A DNA stretch of 64,000 bases from Mesocentrotus franciscanus (GCA_037976565.1 CP137682.1:23116800-23180799), one strand, 5' to 3'. Counted from the first letter of the stretch, positions 23,573-36,097 are shown. Notes: generated from the letters alone by a model not told the origin. Program-made: numbers and translations.

Positions 23573-23869
23573 CAGGGGCGGATCTAGCTTTTTGCTAAGG
23601 GGGGTTGACCCAATGACGATGCAGAGCATCGTCCACGAGCCGCGTAGCGGCGATTTTCTGTTGTTGCTATTTTGAACCCCCGTATTAAAGTGATGTTTTC
23701 CTGGCATCTACTAACACAATGGAGACCATAAAAAGCAGTGCATGATAACGTCTTTTTAAATCAAGTAACAGTTTAATACACAGTTATGGCGTTTTTCTAT
23801 GCACATCACATTTTCACTTGGCAGCCCAAGGGGTAAACCCCTAAACCAACCCCCGTAGATCCGCCCCTG
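23573..23869. mobile_element. hAT-type MITE (297 bp)
   Basis: Ends are CAGGGGCGGATCTAG and GTAGATCCGCCCCTG, a nearly perfect inverted pair of the CAGGGGCGGATC type common in hAT MITEs. Inner ends also pair (GGGGGGTTGACC against CAACCCCC). No transposase. Confidence 0.78.
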
Positions 23870-24576
23870 AGTAGTTTTAAAAGGAAGTTTATGAAGTGTG
23901 CCAACCATCACAGAAAACTTATGGCCATTGTGTGTTGTGAATGGGTGTTGCAATGCACATTATGAATGGTGTCTGATCAGAAATGTGTGTAGGCAATGGG
24001 GGACACCAGGTCTAAGATGGGGGTAGTTTGTTGTGGATAAAGGGAAAACAGCAAAATTTGCATAAAATTGATGAATAAATAATTACTACAGAAATTGGAA
24101 ATACACTCTGCCTAGACGTCAAATCTACTGGGACTGAAGAAAGTTGTTTGAAGTTTTTGACGTCTTAAAGTTGTTTTAATAATGTGACCAATATGAAAGT
24201 CACGTTGCCAGTTTAGTATTCGGAAAGCATTTTTTTTAATTCCATCATGGTGTCATTCTCATTTCAATGCATTTCATATTAAGATAACTAGTTTTAATGT
24301 TTAATGATGTTAGTGTTATCAATGTAAAAGTCACATTGTTAGAAAAAAAGAAGATTGACCATGCCAAGGCCAAAAAACATTGGCACTTTTAGTTGCATGA
24401 AAGTACAACAAATAAAAACATCACTATACAGAATGGGAAACCGATATGGGCCTACTTTCCCCCAGTTGTTCATTTCATGTTGAAAGGCACTATCATGAAA
24501 CATATTTGGTTGTTTGTGTCACCATTCTAATTTTAATGCATTTCATTTTAAGAAGTTGTTTCTATGCTAGTAGTAC
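23870..24576. other. Intron, nothing recognised
   Basis: A weak local repetition (two CACCATTCTAATTTTAATGCATTT-like stretches near 24250 and 24520) is the only structure seen. Confidence 0.4.
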
Positions 24577-24691
24577 AGTAGTAGTAGTAGTTGTAGTAGT
24601 AGTAGTAGTAGAAGTAGTAGTATGCTCGTACTAGGATTAGTAGTAGTAGCAGTAGTAGTAGTAGTAGTAGTAGCAGCAGTAATAGTAGTAA

Positions 24692-24725
<34 letters not shown>

Positions 24726-24832
24726 CTTTGTAGTAGTAGTAGAAGTAGAAGTAGTAGTAGTTGAAGAAGTAGTAGTAGTAGTAGTAGAAGTAGAAGTAGT
24801 AGTAGTAGTAGTGGTGGTAGTAGTAGTAGTAC

Positions 24833-24901
<69 letters not shown>

Positions 24902-24935
24902 TAGCAGTAGTAGTAGTAGAAGAAAAAGTAGTATG
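24577..24935. repeat. Long (AGT)n microsatellite
   Basis: About 360 bp of AGT triplets with scattered AGA, GCA, GGT and ATA variants, and a pure block at about 24825-24895. The long frames on both strands (poly-V, poly-L, poly-T) are artefacts of the triplet repeat. Confidence 0.95.
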
Positions 24936-25195
24936 ATGGGGGATTGTGTGCCCAGACACTTAACAAAAATATAGCTGTCACTTTTGCCTTTGGATTTACG
25001 ACAAGTACCGTATGCATCAAACTTCTGATGTGACTGAGCAACAATAATCTCATTGAGGTTTGCCAAAAAGAACAGCTAATTTTTTATATTTTTAATTTTT
25101 CTTCAAATTATCAGAGATGGAGGTCGGGTTGGAAGTCCCATTAGTCAGCTTAAAAATCAAGATTTGCATTTGTTTAATAATTGTGCGTAGGCTAG

Positions 25196-25468
25196 CTTAA
25201 AGGTAGTGTATCCCTGTTGCAGCCAACATCAAATTTTGTAGAACTTTGCAGGAATTATGAACATGTCACGTATGTGTTATCTGTGAAACGTAAACGTTAG
25301 CAGTGTCCTAGTATTCAAATTATGCAAGGAAACCCGTTTACTTTTTAGACTTCACTGTCAGACACTATTGAGTGACCGACGAACTTACGGTCGTTATCTT
25401 TCAAATACCATTGGAATTGTATAACCTTTTCATTTTTTGGCCTACAAATGGGACATACTACCTTTAAG
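25196..25468. mobile_element. MITE family 2, copy 2
   Basis: Ends are CTTAAAGGTAGT and ACTACCTTTAAG; the interior matches 5077-5610 but is shorter, lacking the middle part of that copy. Confidence 0.78.
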
Positions 25469-25676
25469 GACCTTCATTTTGTCCACCAAAATTTGACACG
25501 GGCATCGGTATCGACTTGAAAATGTGTGTTATCGTCAATTGCTTGTTGTAAATTTCTCAAGGATTTAACTTCAGAATATGTTAAACCAAGACAGGTAGAA
25601 GAAATTTGCCTAACGTTAGATCTAGACCACTGAATTAAATGACTTTATAGATTAAATCCAGAAAAAATTGCAAAGC

Positions 25677-27176
25677 TTTAAAAGGGAATCCTACCTTGAT
25701 AGCAAACTAGAAGAAAGCAGAAATATCAGAGAAACATACTGGTGAAAGTTTGAATGAAAGCGGACAAAAAAAACTAGAAATTTATGAATTTTTGAAATTT
25801 GCAATCGCTATGTGTTTGGGCTCTTCGAATAGGTGAAATTTTACGTAATGTATCTGTGATGTAGTGGTGGACAGCTTTCCCATTTGTTCCAACACACAAT
25901 TTCAATATTTGGGGAAATGTTTGGGGAAATGTTTGGGAAATACTTATTGTACACACTTACACAAATTAATTATATTACAGAAAAAAAGCAATACGTATAT
26001 GTACTAATTCAAGTTATATGACACCCTCATCCCCACTATTTAAGAAATTATGTACACTAAAGTTATTAGATATAAACAAACTACAAATATGTTCCCTTAT
26101 GCAAAGATTCAATACCCACACTCATAGGTATCCCACAAGAAATGCAAACAAATTTCATCGGTGGACATATAATAATGATTATTCAAGATACTCTCTGAGA
26201 CATTCGGGTCCAGTTCTTCGGAATAATGTAAAATGTAACCAATTTAATATTTCATTTAATAATACATTCAGGAGGCAATATGAGAAACATTTAATTTGTT
26301 CATACTGATTACTTTTAATTTGTTAAATATCTTTTCTTAAATTATCCTGTAGAACCATACCATACTGTTCGATGCTCTTATATGTTTTTGTTTATGTTTG
26401 TCATGTTTATGTTCTCATGTTCTCATGTTCTATGTTTTATGTATTGTTTCACCAATCTCTTAATTGTATGATAATAATGTAAAAACAAACAAATACATAA
26501 ACTAGGTGTACACACCCTAACAAGCCAAAGACCTGGCTTTCATTGTGTTCACCATTTTCCAATTACCCACTTATGTTTTTTTTATGTAGTCTGTGAATAC
26601 TGATTAATGTATTATACGGTCTACTTTTCCCCTTTTTTCACCTTGTTTCTCATTGAATGCTGTACTTGTTTGTTTTTTATCTTCTTAATCATTTGATTGA
26701 AATGTCATAGTTTTGTAGTATTTTTATTGTCCATTGACTGTTTTTTACACATTGTTTTAATTGATGTTGGGATTTGAAAATAAATGATTTGAATTGAATT
26801 GAAAAATGTATAACTCGAATGTATAACTCGGGATAGTCTTTTTCTTTTTATATAGAGGACTACTCTCCATAATATGTTTTGAGTAGTGTCCCAAGGGTGA
26901 AGGCACTTGGGAGAGAAACAGAAATTAGGAGATTTATGATATAATTTATATTTTTGTACACAACAAAAGGAAGAGTTACCCGTCACTACGTCACAATCCA
27001 CTGACAAATTTGCCAATTTGAGGTTCGCATAGCTGTAGTGATATACGTTTTCAAACATTCATAACTCTCTTATTATTGGTCCGAATTATTTCAAACTTTC
27101 GTCATTCTGCTTCTCTGATTGTTCTGCTTTCATTCAAAATTTCTTATTACAAGGGTTGGATTGCCCTTTGACTTTG
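25677..27176. mobile_element. Foldback element split by a LINE fragment
   Basis: The left arm (AAAGGGAATCCTACCTTGAT, AGAAAGCAGAAATATCAGAG, GAAAGTTTGAATGAAAGC) is mirrored by the right arm at about 26990-27176 (minus strand: AAAGGGCAATCCAACCCTTG, GAAAGCAGAACAATCAGAG). The arms resemble those at 1454-2220. A LINE piece sits between them. Confidence 0.65.
25975..26806 (+). mobile_element. LINE 3' end fragment nested in the foldback element
   Basis: The frame at 26018-26308 has the C-terminal signature of CR1/Jockey-like LINEs: LLDINKLQICSLMQRF, HRYPTRNANKFH, LRHSGPVLRNNV and FNNTFRRQYEKHLI. The copy ends in a GAATTGAATTG tail near 26800. Confidence 0.75.
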
Positions 27177-27207
27177 TTAGGTCCTCCCATCACATAGATC
27201 TACTCAC

Positions 27208-27486
27208 CGGAAACTTGAACAGAAATGTCGAGTTCACAGGCATTCCCAGCGGAATCGGCAGCAACACAATGGATAGTGGCGTTCACAATGCATGAACCAT
27301 CAAGTTCAACAGTGGCTGGCAGTTCCCCACCCTGGATAGAGCAGGTTGGCGTTAGTGTTTCCCGTGAGTTGTCTGTGACTGTTGGCAAGACAAAGTTGTC
27401 ACCAACACTTACAGTAGCAAAGCTTTTTCCGCTATCAGTTCCAAGCGAGAGGGCGCCTGCGGGCTTGAATTCACACTCTTCACAGT
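27208..27486 (-). CDS. HYR domain exon, six cysteines
   Basis: The exon encodes 93 residues in phase 1-1 (acceptor TTTTTTGACAG, donor G|GTGAGTA). It opens DCEECEFKP and ends HCVAADSAGNACELDISVQV, the typical HYR finish of alternating hydrophobics around an A-x-D-x-A-G-N core and a cysteine. Central TVTDNSRETL matches the DN motif of HYR modules. It has six cysteines instead of the two of the array modules. Its neighbours on both sides are also HYR-type exons. Confidence 0.85.
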
Positions 27487-27519
27487 CTGTCAAAAAACGA
27501 AACAAAAACAAAAACAAAG

Positions 27520-29520
27520 ATACATGTTAATCTTCTAATGAGAAGCCAGTTAACAATTTTAAAAAAGCTCAAGCATCAAAATAAATAAATTATGATAATA
27601 ATATTAAATCATAATAGACCAGCTATCATAGTTATCTTTGGTACAAATGACCCCCAAATATCTACAGATCTTTTACACTTGGAGACGTCACATTTCGTGC
27701 ATTTAAAATTAATCACTGCCAAAGTGATGGAGGTGCTTCATGAATACCTTTTACTTGCGCTCTAGAGAAGGATACTTCCACTTCCAGAGAATGTGACATT
27801 GGTGAATAAATGAATAATGATTACGTAACTTTCATGAGCATGATTCAGTTTTCGTCTCAATGGGTTTCACAATTTTGGTACAAATGTACATCTACCAACT
27901 GGCTTATTCAGGCCCATGTGCAAGTATGCAATATGCATATCATTCAGATTTGAGAGTATGTTTATCCCAGCTACACAATCTTGGGATTGTCCAAAGCCCG
28001 CTGGATAGAGCTAGGCGAAATGTTCCGACAACTGCTAAAGTGAAATATTCCTGGACATCGTAATTCAATATGTCTCCCGGGACTGCAACTTGAAATAGCT
28101 GTTTCCTCCCTATACCCAGGCGGTGTGTGTCTGAACAGTTGATTTAAAATAGTACTTCGTAGAAGTTTACATTCAATATTTCACAAATCTTTTAAAAGCT
28201 GGGTTAGACAATATTGTAAAGGACACATTTTTTATATGATGGTTAGTGCTATTTGATGCATATTTTTCGTAAAATTCAAAGGCAAAAAAGAAAGCTTCAT
28301 TTTTGTTAAGCGTACGGACACACAACCCCCATTATACATGTACATGTTTCTTAAAAGTAGAAATGGGAGGGGGCTATAGTTTTCCAGAACAATATCCGGA
28401 ATCCCGTAAGCCCCCCTTAGCTCTATCTTGTGGGTGATGGGGGCAGGGCCGTGGGAGAGGAGGTTCTTGGAGAAACATTAACCATGTACACAAAAACGCA
28501 TATTTTTTTCATCACCCAAATGGGAAGAAACGCGCGTATCGCATTTTAAGGTATCAAAAACAACACAAATCTGAAAAAGGGTATCAAATTCACTGGTAAT
28601 AACAAGATACGTAAAGGAAAGGGTAGGAAATTCGACATCCCTGTCGGGAGCAGAGGGAAATGGAAATACAGGATATAAAGAAAGATATAAAGGTTGTAAA
28701 ATACCATGCAAGATAAAGTCCCTGTTATGGGTCTACAAAATAATCAGAGATGTTAGACGGGTTTCACTAGCTTTATAGGGTATGAAAACTACTCTAGACT
28801 TTTGATTCTTGTTCAGGGTGCTTTTCAGAGAGTGATTTACGCGGATAATGTACAGTGCTCGACGTGACATTACTCCCCGGGGAAAGACCCTCTGTAGCTA
28901 AGGTGCCGAGGCAGTGAGTTATAGCTAGAAACTGATTTTCCTCATATTAAAAAAAAAAAGTTCCCTGATTTTTTTTCCTGCTCTCATTGAAATATCTTTT
29001 TGGGGTCAAAGTTGGCCTTAAACATGAACATATTTGCTGAATTGCTGATTGATCTTGAGAAGGAAAGGAGGGGGGACGAAGACTTTACACTTCAAAGAAA
29101 ACACAGATGATAAAAATGTTTTGCTGGGCAACAACCCTGCCCCCTTCGCAAATCGCTGATCAGTCTTTACTCTTGCAGCGCCTACTCAATGCTATGCACC
29201 TCATGGTTGTTTCTCAATCAAACCTGAGTTTCAATTCAATCCAATGTAACATCTAGTTTCTTCTATTTTTCTCTTCGTATTAATAAATACTCATAAAGGA
29301 TGGACAAAATATTTTGCAATAAGGATGAAGGCATAAATTCTGTTAAGCAGACTTATGCCGGGTACATCTGAATTAGTACAGGGAGGGGGGGCAAAACGAT
29401 TAATCGGAATGATATACTGAACAGAATAAACAGATGATAAAAATATTTTGCTGAGAGACAGCCCCGCCCCTCCAAAAAAATGAAAACCATGAGGAATATT
29501 GGCCTAGGGCCTATATGTAC
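27520..29520. other. Intron without recognised exon; one small duplicated module
   Basis: A module with CAGATGATAAAAATATTTTG followed by a C-rich ACAGCCCCGCCCC-like end occurs at about 29105 and 29432. Otherwise nothing recognisable in 2 kb. Confidence 0.4.
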
Positions 29521-29524
29521 TTAC

Positions 29525-29791
29525 CTTTAATTCGGACAGTGTACGTTATATTGCATGAGTTTCCAGCTTCATCTACACAAGTTGCTTCGATGTCACAGTC
29601 CCCAATACCAAATGAGCCCCTATCATAAGGTGCCAGGGATATTTCCGAAATCACTCCATCAACATTGTCGCTACAGGTTGGGCGAGGTATAGGCCTATCC
29701 TGTACATCGAAGTTCCTGTAATATGTACCAGAATCGGTGCAGAATTCCAATTCCGCTAGAGTTGGAGGCGTCAGTACCGGCTTCTCATTGT
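29525..29791 (-). CDS. HYR domain exon next to the array
   Basis: The exon encodes 89 residues in phase 1-1 (acceptor GTATTCCAG, donor G|GTAAGTAC). It opens NEKPVLTPP, has TCSDNVDGVISEI in the centre, and closes IGDCDIEATCVDEAGNSCN followed by YTVRIKG, a clear HYR C-terminal half. The IGDCDI stretch resembles IGECDI of the exon at 22490-22753, so these two may be closer to each other than to the array modules. It is the first HYR exon transcribed after the tandem array. Confidence 0.88.
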
Positions 29792-29849
29792 CTGGAATAC
29801 AATGACAGTAAAATTATTTGAAAAAATCCATATACATGGCAATTTAAAT

Positions 29850-31870
29850 CATAATCGAGGCTTTAGAACAGAAATCTCTTTACTCGTCTTGCTCGACTTT
29901 AGCTCGGCTTTTAAGACGTTGGATCATTTCATATCATTAATCCGTCTAGAGTCACATGTTCTGATATGCAGAAAAGCCCTCTAGCAGGGCCAGTGGATGA
30001 AGTCATATCTTTCCTGCTGGTCATCTAGGGTAAACATAGCTGCAGCAATGGGTTGTAGATTTCGGGGTACCGCAAGGGTCCGTGCTGGGAACAATTCTCT
30101 TTGTTCACACATTACCCCATCTCTGACATCATCCATAAAAGAGTTGCGTAGCTACGGAGTGGAGCACGGGGCATGTGCCCCCCATGGAAATGCCAAAGAA
30201 AACAGAGGTCAGGGTGAGAAATGAGATGGAGGAAAAAGAAAAGAATGTGAGATAGTATCAGGAGATAGATTTCTCTCAAATGCTCCCCAAAGATTATACT
30301 ATTACATGAATATGTAACTTGGGTACAACATGATAAGTCGTTAAATTACACATTTTATTTGATGAGGCAAGAGGCATATGAACAATGAGATTCACAAGTG
30401 ACAAGGGGACATTATCTTTTATCATCATTATCATCATTGTCATCAATCACTATATTTTCATATTAGTTCATTTTTTATTCATTCTTCAGTTTACAAAACA
30501 TGCAAAACATTAGAATAAATACAAAGCATTTGAAAGGTAAAATACAATGTACATTAAATAAATTAATATGAAATAAGAAAAATAAAAGGGCCATCATTAA
30601 AGGCCTATTGATGCTTGACAGGTTGATGGTTCCAAGAATTATTAACATTAATATTTCAGCAGAGAGTAAAAATAAGGTAAAACAAAGGTTTTGGAGTATT
30701 GAATTAGAAAATTGATAACCTATTGATAAGAAGATAACAGGTATAATCTATCATTATTGCTTTAACTATTATTAATTTTGAGAACCCTAATATATATCAC
30801 TTTGATGAGGGATAACATTTCAGATATAGTAAAGTATCTTTTTCCTCGCCCCCTTTGCTTGCTCGCAAAATCTAGAAACGGGATAATTTCAGGCAGAGAG
30901 GTCCATGAATATCCTCATATGATGAAATGATGATTTTATCTAGCGTATATTGATGACTATAACATTTTTTCAATTCGTTTTTGCTTGCTCGCTTCTGCTC
31001 GCTCGCAATAGTAAGGATCTGGATAGCATAATGTTCAGACAAGAGGCCCTCACCGCCCTCCGAAGGAAAACAAATCCTCTTTGATGAATTTGGATTGGGG
31101 TGATGCAAACATTTTAAATCCTGAAAGGGTGCCATGACTTAAAAAAGGTTGAAAAATCGCTGACCTAGTAGACTAAAACTGGTGCCCCCAATGACTGAGG
31201 CTACACTACGCCATTGTCCATAAATATGGTTTATAATACATTAGCTACGCTAATGGCATTCAGTAGAATATATCTGTTGACCCATGCTCTCCGGAAAATT
31301 TTCATAAAAGTACTTTACAAATCTCACTATGCATTGCCGAATTACACACTTGGATGTCTTTGAATTAAAATTGAACGGTACTAACACTGGATTCATGGCT
31401 CTTTGTTCCTCTGCTTGCTACCTTGAACATATCTCTGGTCTGCAACTTGATGTAAATGATCTTATTCCTATTTCCTCTATAGTAACAGATCTTGGGGTTT
31501 GCAGTGATAAAATGTTCACATTGTCTTCTAATGTAAACATTAGCATGATTGTAATCATTATCTCTCGATTATATGGCGGATTCGTATAGATTCATTGATG
31601 CTAAGCCTAGTCACCATGCTAATTCTATAAACATTAGATTATTACAATTGTCTTTATACTGTTTTGTCTGCAAAAGATGGAAGGAATGAAAGAAGAAGAA
31701 CCTGTCCAGAATCGAGCCACTAGATTAATTTTTGACTTTCAATCTCAGACTCATACTAATTCACACTTGACTACAGAACTCCACTGGTTACCTCAACAAC
31801 AACGCATTCGTTTAATGTCTTCAAAATTCTAAATCATTGGACACCTAAAATAACCAAAATGATAATGGGA
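29850..31870 (+). mobile_element. Decayed CR1-like LINE split by a hAT-like element
   Basis: The RT starts LLVLLDFSSAFKTLDH and FGVPQGSVLG (to about 30139). It resumes after the insertion with YISYANGIQ (decayed YADD box), then LHTWMSLN, DLGVCSDKMFTL, PVQNRATRLIF and ELHWLPQQQRIR. Many stops and shifts. It lies directly upstream, in transcription terms, of the HYR exon at 29525-29791, on the opposite strand. Confidence 0.78.
30140..31216. mobile_element. hAT-like element (1077 bp) with perfect 8-bp target duplication
   Basis: TCCATAAA flanks it at 30132-30139 and 31217-31224. The left end has GCGTAGCTACGGAG and the right end, mirrored, has CAATGGCGTAGTGTAGCC, of the CAGTGGCGTAGC type known for hAT elements. 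The LINE reading order is restored exactly when the element is removed. No transposase is seen; the interior is AT-rich. Confidence 0.78.
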
Positions 31871-32675
31871 GTGAAGTGCATGGGAACAATATTCGTATAG
31901 ATAACGAGAGTGAGGATCCGGTAAAGGGATAGTGAGAATAATAGGAACGAAGTGACGACAATGATCGTAAATAACGAAAGTGAAAACGAAAGTAAAGTCT
32001 AAAATATCTGCATCAATTTTAATTACAAATTATTGATTTCACTGTTTTCTTCCAATTTTCAAGTTTTATTACATGATACAGATAAAAGGGACAGCTAGCA
32101 AACAAAAGGTTGATATTCTAACGAGTAAAATATTAATGAAAAGAAGAAGAAAAATTATAAAATGATAAAAATGAAGAGAAATAATATCATCTAGCACAGA
32201 AATTGTCGTTAAAAAAAATATTATAATAATAATTATAATACAAAAAATAAAAAATAAAAATTATTTTAAAAAATAATTTTAAAAAAAAAATCCATAGCAC
32301 ATATTTACAACCCCCACCCACCCTCCCTAGAATCCCGTAGATTTTTCCATGGGTCCTGCTAGTTTTCATATAATGATCAATTGATCATAATAGTTTCAAA
32401 AAGTTACTTTGAACATCTCAGTTTTATATGATGTATGAACTATGAATAGACTAGATATGAAAGTTTATAGTCATTATTGTATTATTGGGACATAGTTTGA
32501 CTAGCTGAGACATTCAAGAAAGTTATAATTCATGTATAAAAACTTAGCAAGGTTTTGGTCAAGCAAGGACATGTGATGTAAATCTTTGCACAGACAGTGT
32601 TGTACAATGTATAAAGACACAGGGAAGAGTGTATGATCTTGCTGAGTGGGCACATGTTCACTCATGTGTACTGTG
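31871..32675. other. Intron, AT-rich, nothing recognised
   Basis: 32200-32290 is nearly pure A/T. No exon or repeat ends are evident. Confidence 0.4.
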
Positions 32676-32680
32676 TGTGC

Positions 32681-32717
<37 letters not shown>

Positions 32718-32720
32718 TGA
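32670..32720. repeat. (GT)n(GA)n microsatellite
   Basis: A compound dinucleotide run, GTGTGTGCGTGTGTG followed by GAGAGAGAGAGAGAG. Confidence 0.9.
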
Positions 32721-32833
32721 GGTGTGTGCAGGTAGATGGGATTGTGTACATTAAACTTGTATTGAGGTTTTGGGCATATACACACCTTGTAAAAAGTATA
32801 TGGGTCTTCCCAAGGAGTGAGTAGGGACTTTTA

Positions 32834-34151
32834 AATACGTGCCTTCACGGTTGTTTCAACGCAAAGCATGCCGGGACAGATTTTGAGTACGGCAGTAGAT
32901 TTTCACCTTCGCCGCGATCAGCTGTTCCATTGCCAACAACGGGATTGTTATCCTGTCGAATCAACATGACATCATAATCTTGTACAGGATCCGTTATTCT
33001 GCAGTGATTTTCTTTCATTCCAGTATCATTTGTACGGTAATAAACCAAAGTCTGTGATTATGTATTTTTATGACGATCCTTCGACCTAAAACACGAATGT
33101 TTAGCAGCTTAAAAAGGCAAACCACCGACCCAAACTTCACACACACACATTTGAACATATGGGACTACATATTCATACCGAGGAACCCACTCTCATTAGG
33201 CCACTTTACTTCGTATTATCAGCTTTATTTTTTGAAGGATCGTCATAACAATACACAATCACAAACTTTGGTTTCTTACTGTACAAATGATACTGGAATG
33301 AAAGAAAATCACTGCAGAATAACGCATCCTGTACAAGATTATGATGTTGATTCGACGGGATAAAAATCCCGTTGTTGGCAATGGAACAGCTGATCGCGGC
33401 GAAGGTGAAAATCTCCTGCCGTACTCAAAATCTGTCCCGGCATGCTTTGCGTTGAAACAACCGTGAAGGCACGTATTACAATAACTCCTTGGTCTAACTC
33501 CCACCTCCCTGGTCTTCCTTATCCGGAGGTTGGTATGACCACCACCTCAGTGGATTACTAGTACGGCAGGAGATTTTCACCTTCGCCGCGATCAGCTGTT
33601 CCATTGCCAACAACGGGATTTTTATCCCGTCGAATCAACATCATAATCTTGTACAGGATGCGTTATTCTGCAGTGATTTTCTTTCATTCCAGTATCATTT
33701 GTACAGTAAGAAACCAAAGTTTGTGATTGTGTATTGTTATGACGATCCTTCAAAAAATAAAGCTGATAATACGAAGTAAAGTGGCCTAATGAGAGTGGGT
33801 TCCTCGGTATGAATATGTAGTCCCATATGTTCAAATGTGTGTGTGTGAAGTTTGGGTCGGTGGTTTGCCTTTTTAAGCTGCTAAACATTCGTGTTTTAGG
33901 TCGAAGGATCGTCATAAAAATACATAATCACAGACTTTGGTTTATTACCGTACAAATATTACTGGAATGAAAGAAAATCACTGCAGAATAACGGATCCTG
34001 TACAAGATTATGATGTCGTGTTGATTCGACAGGATAACAATCCCGTTGTTGGCAATGGAACAGCTGATCGCGGCGAAGGTGAAAATCTACTGCCGTACTC
34101 AAAATCTGTCCCGGCATGCTTTGCGTTGAAACAACCGTGAAGGCACGTATT
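32834..34151. mobile_element. Large palindrome of two foldback elements, arms about 588 bp
   Basis: 32834-33421 and 33564-34151 are near-perfect inverted copies centred at about 33492, with a 142-bp loop. The same 97-codon frame appears at 33070-33363 on plus and 33622-33915 on minus. Each arm is itself a foldback: a stretch of about 220 bp (CACGGTTGTTTCAACGC ... GATCC) lies inverted on both sides of a core of about 180 bp. No transposase is seen; the shared frame is not recognised as a protein. Confidence 0.85.
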
Positions 34152-34228
34152 ACAATAACTCCTTGGTCTAACTCCCACCTCCCTGGTCTTCCTTATCCGG
34201 AGGTTGGTATGACCACCACCTCAGTGGA
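33474..34228. repeat. 81-bp direct repeats at the loop and right flank of the palindrome
   Basis: TATTACAATAACTCCTTGGT to CCACCTCAGTGGA occurs at 33474-33554 and 34148-34228 with essentially the same sequence. Part of the palindrome probably arose as a second insertion together with a duplicated flank. Confidence 0.8.
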
Positions 34229-34372
34229 GTAACTAGTGTGTTTGGGTTAAAGTTAGTTTTGGTTCTATTTCGTTTGAAGTACAAGATAACCAACTATTTT
34301 ATGAAAGAGGTTGGTCATGATTCTATAATGAGTATTACAGTGACTTTTCCATTTTCGTTCCTACATTATTAT

Positions 34373-34536
34373 AGTATTAATGACTGCTTTGAGAGAAATA
34401 GTTGTTTTTATACGCTCAAGGGAACGTTACAATTGTGCTATTGCCCGAGGCGTGCCGAGGGCAATAGCCCAATTGTAACCTTCCCGAGAGCGTATAAAAC
34501 AACTATTTCTCGAATATTAAAGCAGTCATTAATACT
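34373..34536. mobile_element. Hairpin element (164 bp)
   Basis: AGTATTAATGACTGCT mirrors AGCAGTCATTAATACT, and pairing continues through AAATAGTTGTTTTTATACGC to the centre near 34454 (GCTATTGCCCGAGGC against GCCGAGGGCAATAGC). Confidence 0.8.
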
Positions 34537-34619
34537 TTATATGCCGAAAAATAGTCAACTTACCAATCAACTGGTAGAACAGGAAGAGCAGAAATACATA
34601 GAATCTAGTTAGTGTTAGA

Positions 34620-36097
34620 TCTACTGTAATAATATATTCAAATCTGTTGTTGAGAGGCACTGGAAAACCCATGCACTCAAGTTTTCACCCTATCAGAGAC
34701 TACCCAACGTGACGAGGGGCAAATAAGCTACAAGCTTTACGTCTCTACATCCAAGTAGTCTAAAGTAGTCTAGACTACGTCTACCGCGGTGCGGTAATGT
34801 TTAATACTCACTCATTACAATGTCAATGACAGTAGATCTCTAGACCCCTCTAGTACACAACAATTAATGTGTGGGACTCCACTGACTGGATTTGACTATT
34901 ATTAGACCTTACATTGGTGTGCTTGCTGTCAGCAGAATTAATCAAGTCTTGCATTTGATCATCATTAAGAAGTTGAAATCTTGGGAGAGTTTCTTCAGCC
35001 ATTTTTGCCTTGTTTGGAATTCAGTACGATCGAGATTCCGTACGGTCGTCTGCGCTACGATGTATTAAATTTAAAAATTGACAAATTAAGCTAGCGCCCG
35101 ATTATTCGCACACTTATGGTGTCCGCGCTCGCTCAAACCAGTTTTTAACACGTAAACCAATGGGTATTTTAGCAAGACTGAACCAATTTCCCGGTAATTG
35201 GAATTTTGCCGGGATTTTTAAACTATTTTTTAAAACTATTACATGGCTTTGGCATTTTTCGGGAATAGTTAAAACAACGACTGCAATTTCGACCAATCAG
35301 ATGGCTGGATTTCTTAAGTGAGGTATATAATTTCCATTAATTACTCTGAATCATATTTGTGTGACAGTTTGAGCACATTTGCTAGGAACATATAGAACAA
35401 TGCATTTTAATTCATTCTATGTTACAATTTGCTAGTTCGTGTTCGCCAATATATGTTGTTTATTTGTTGTTATTCTAGAGTGAGCATCTCGAGTCTTCTA
35501 GACAGCTAGTGTGTTGCTCAGAATGTGTCCGTCTAATGTCATGTTGGTTCATCTGTGAGGCTGCATAGCCGGGGTGAGTTGTGACAAGAAATGTGCAAAA
35601 CAATTGTCATTATGTACATTCTTTTTATGAATTTCTATACTTTACATATTTCTCTTGTCTAAGATTTGTCAAGCCTGACAGTATTCCATGTTTCTTACAC
35701 CAGGCTTACTCTAATTATGCTATTGCATTTCATTGTATTACATTATACTTATGTTTTGATTCTTCTGTCAATACTTATAAATCACATATGCGGATGACTT
35801 TTCAGCTGTCATATGAACTATACTAATGAATTAGGCTTTAGACTGCTTGTCTACTATTCACAGTATGCTATCTATTTGATATATAAGACACAAGTTCAGT
35901 GTAGCGTCCTAGCGAGTCTATCGTTTGATTTAAAGTATATCTTTGACTTATATACTTGAAGCTATCTATATCTATGGCTGATAATAACTTGTTTGTTCTA
36001 AAATACTATATGCATTCATGCATGGGAGAATAACAATTTCTGATAATTGCCAGAGGAATTATAGAGTGAAATTGCTGTTGAAAGACAAGATTTCTAA
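34620..36097. other. Intron between the array and the single HYR exons, nothing recognised
   Basis: No HYR-like or other domain is seen in either strand. Confidence 0.4.

Noticed and set aside
24548..25066. Long frames with poly-Leu, poly-Thr and poly-Val
   Set aside because: All come from the AGT triplet repeat and exist in several frames at once.
33070..33915. Identical 97-codon frames on both strands as a gene pair
   Set aside because: They are the two arms of the palindrome; no domain is recognised, and the frame crosses the inner foldback of the element.
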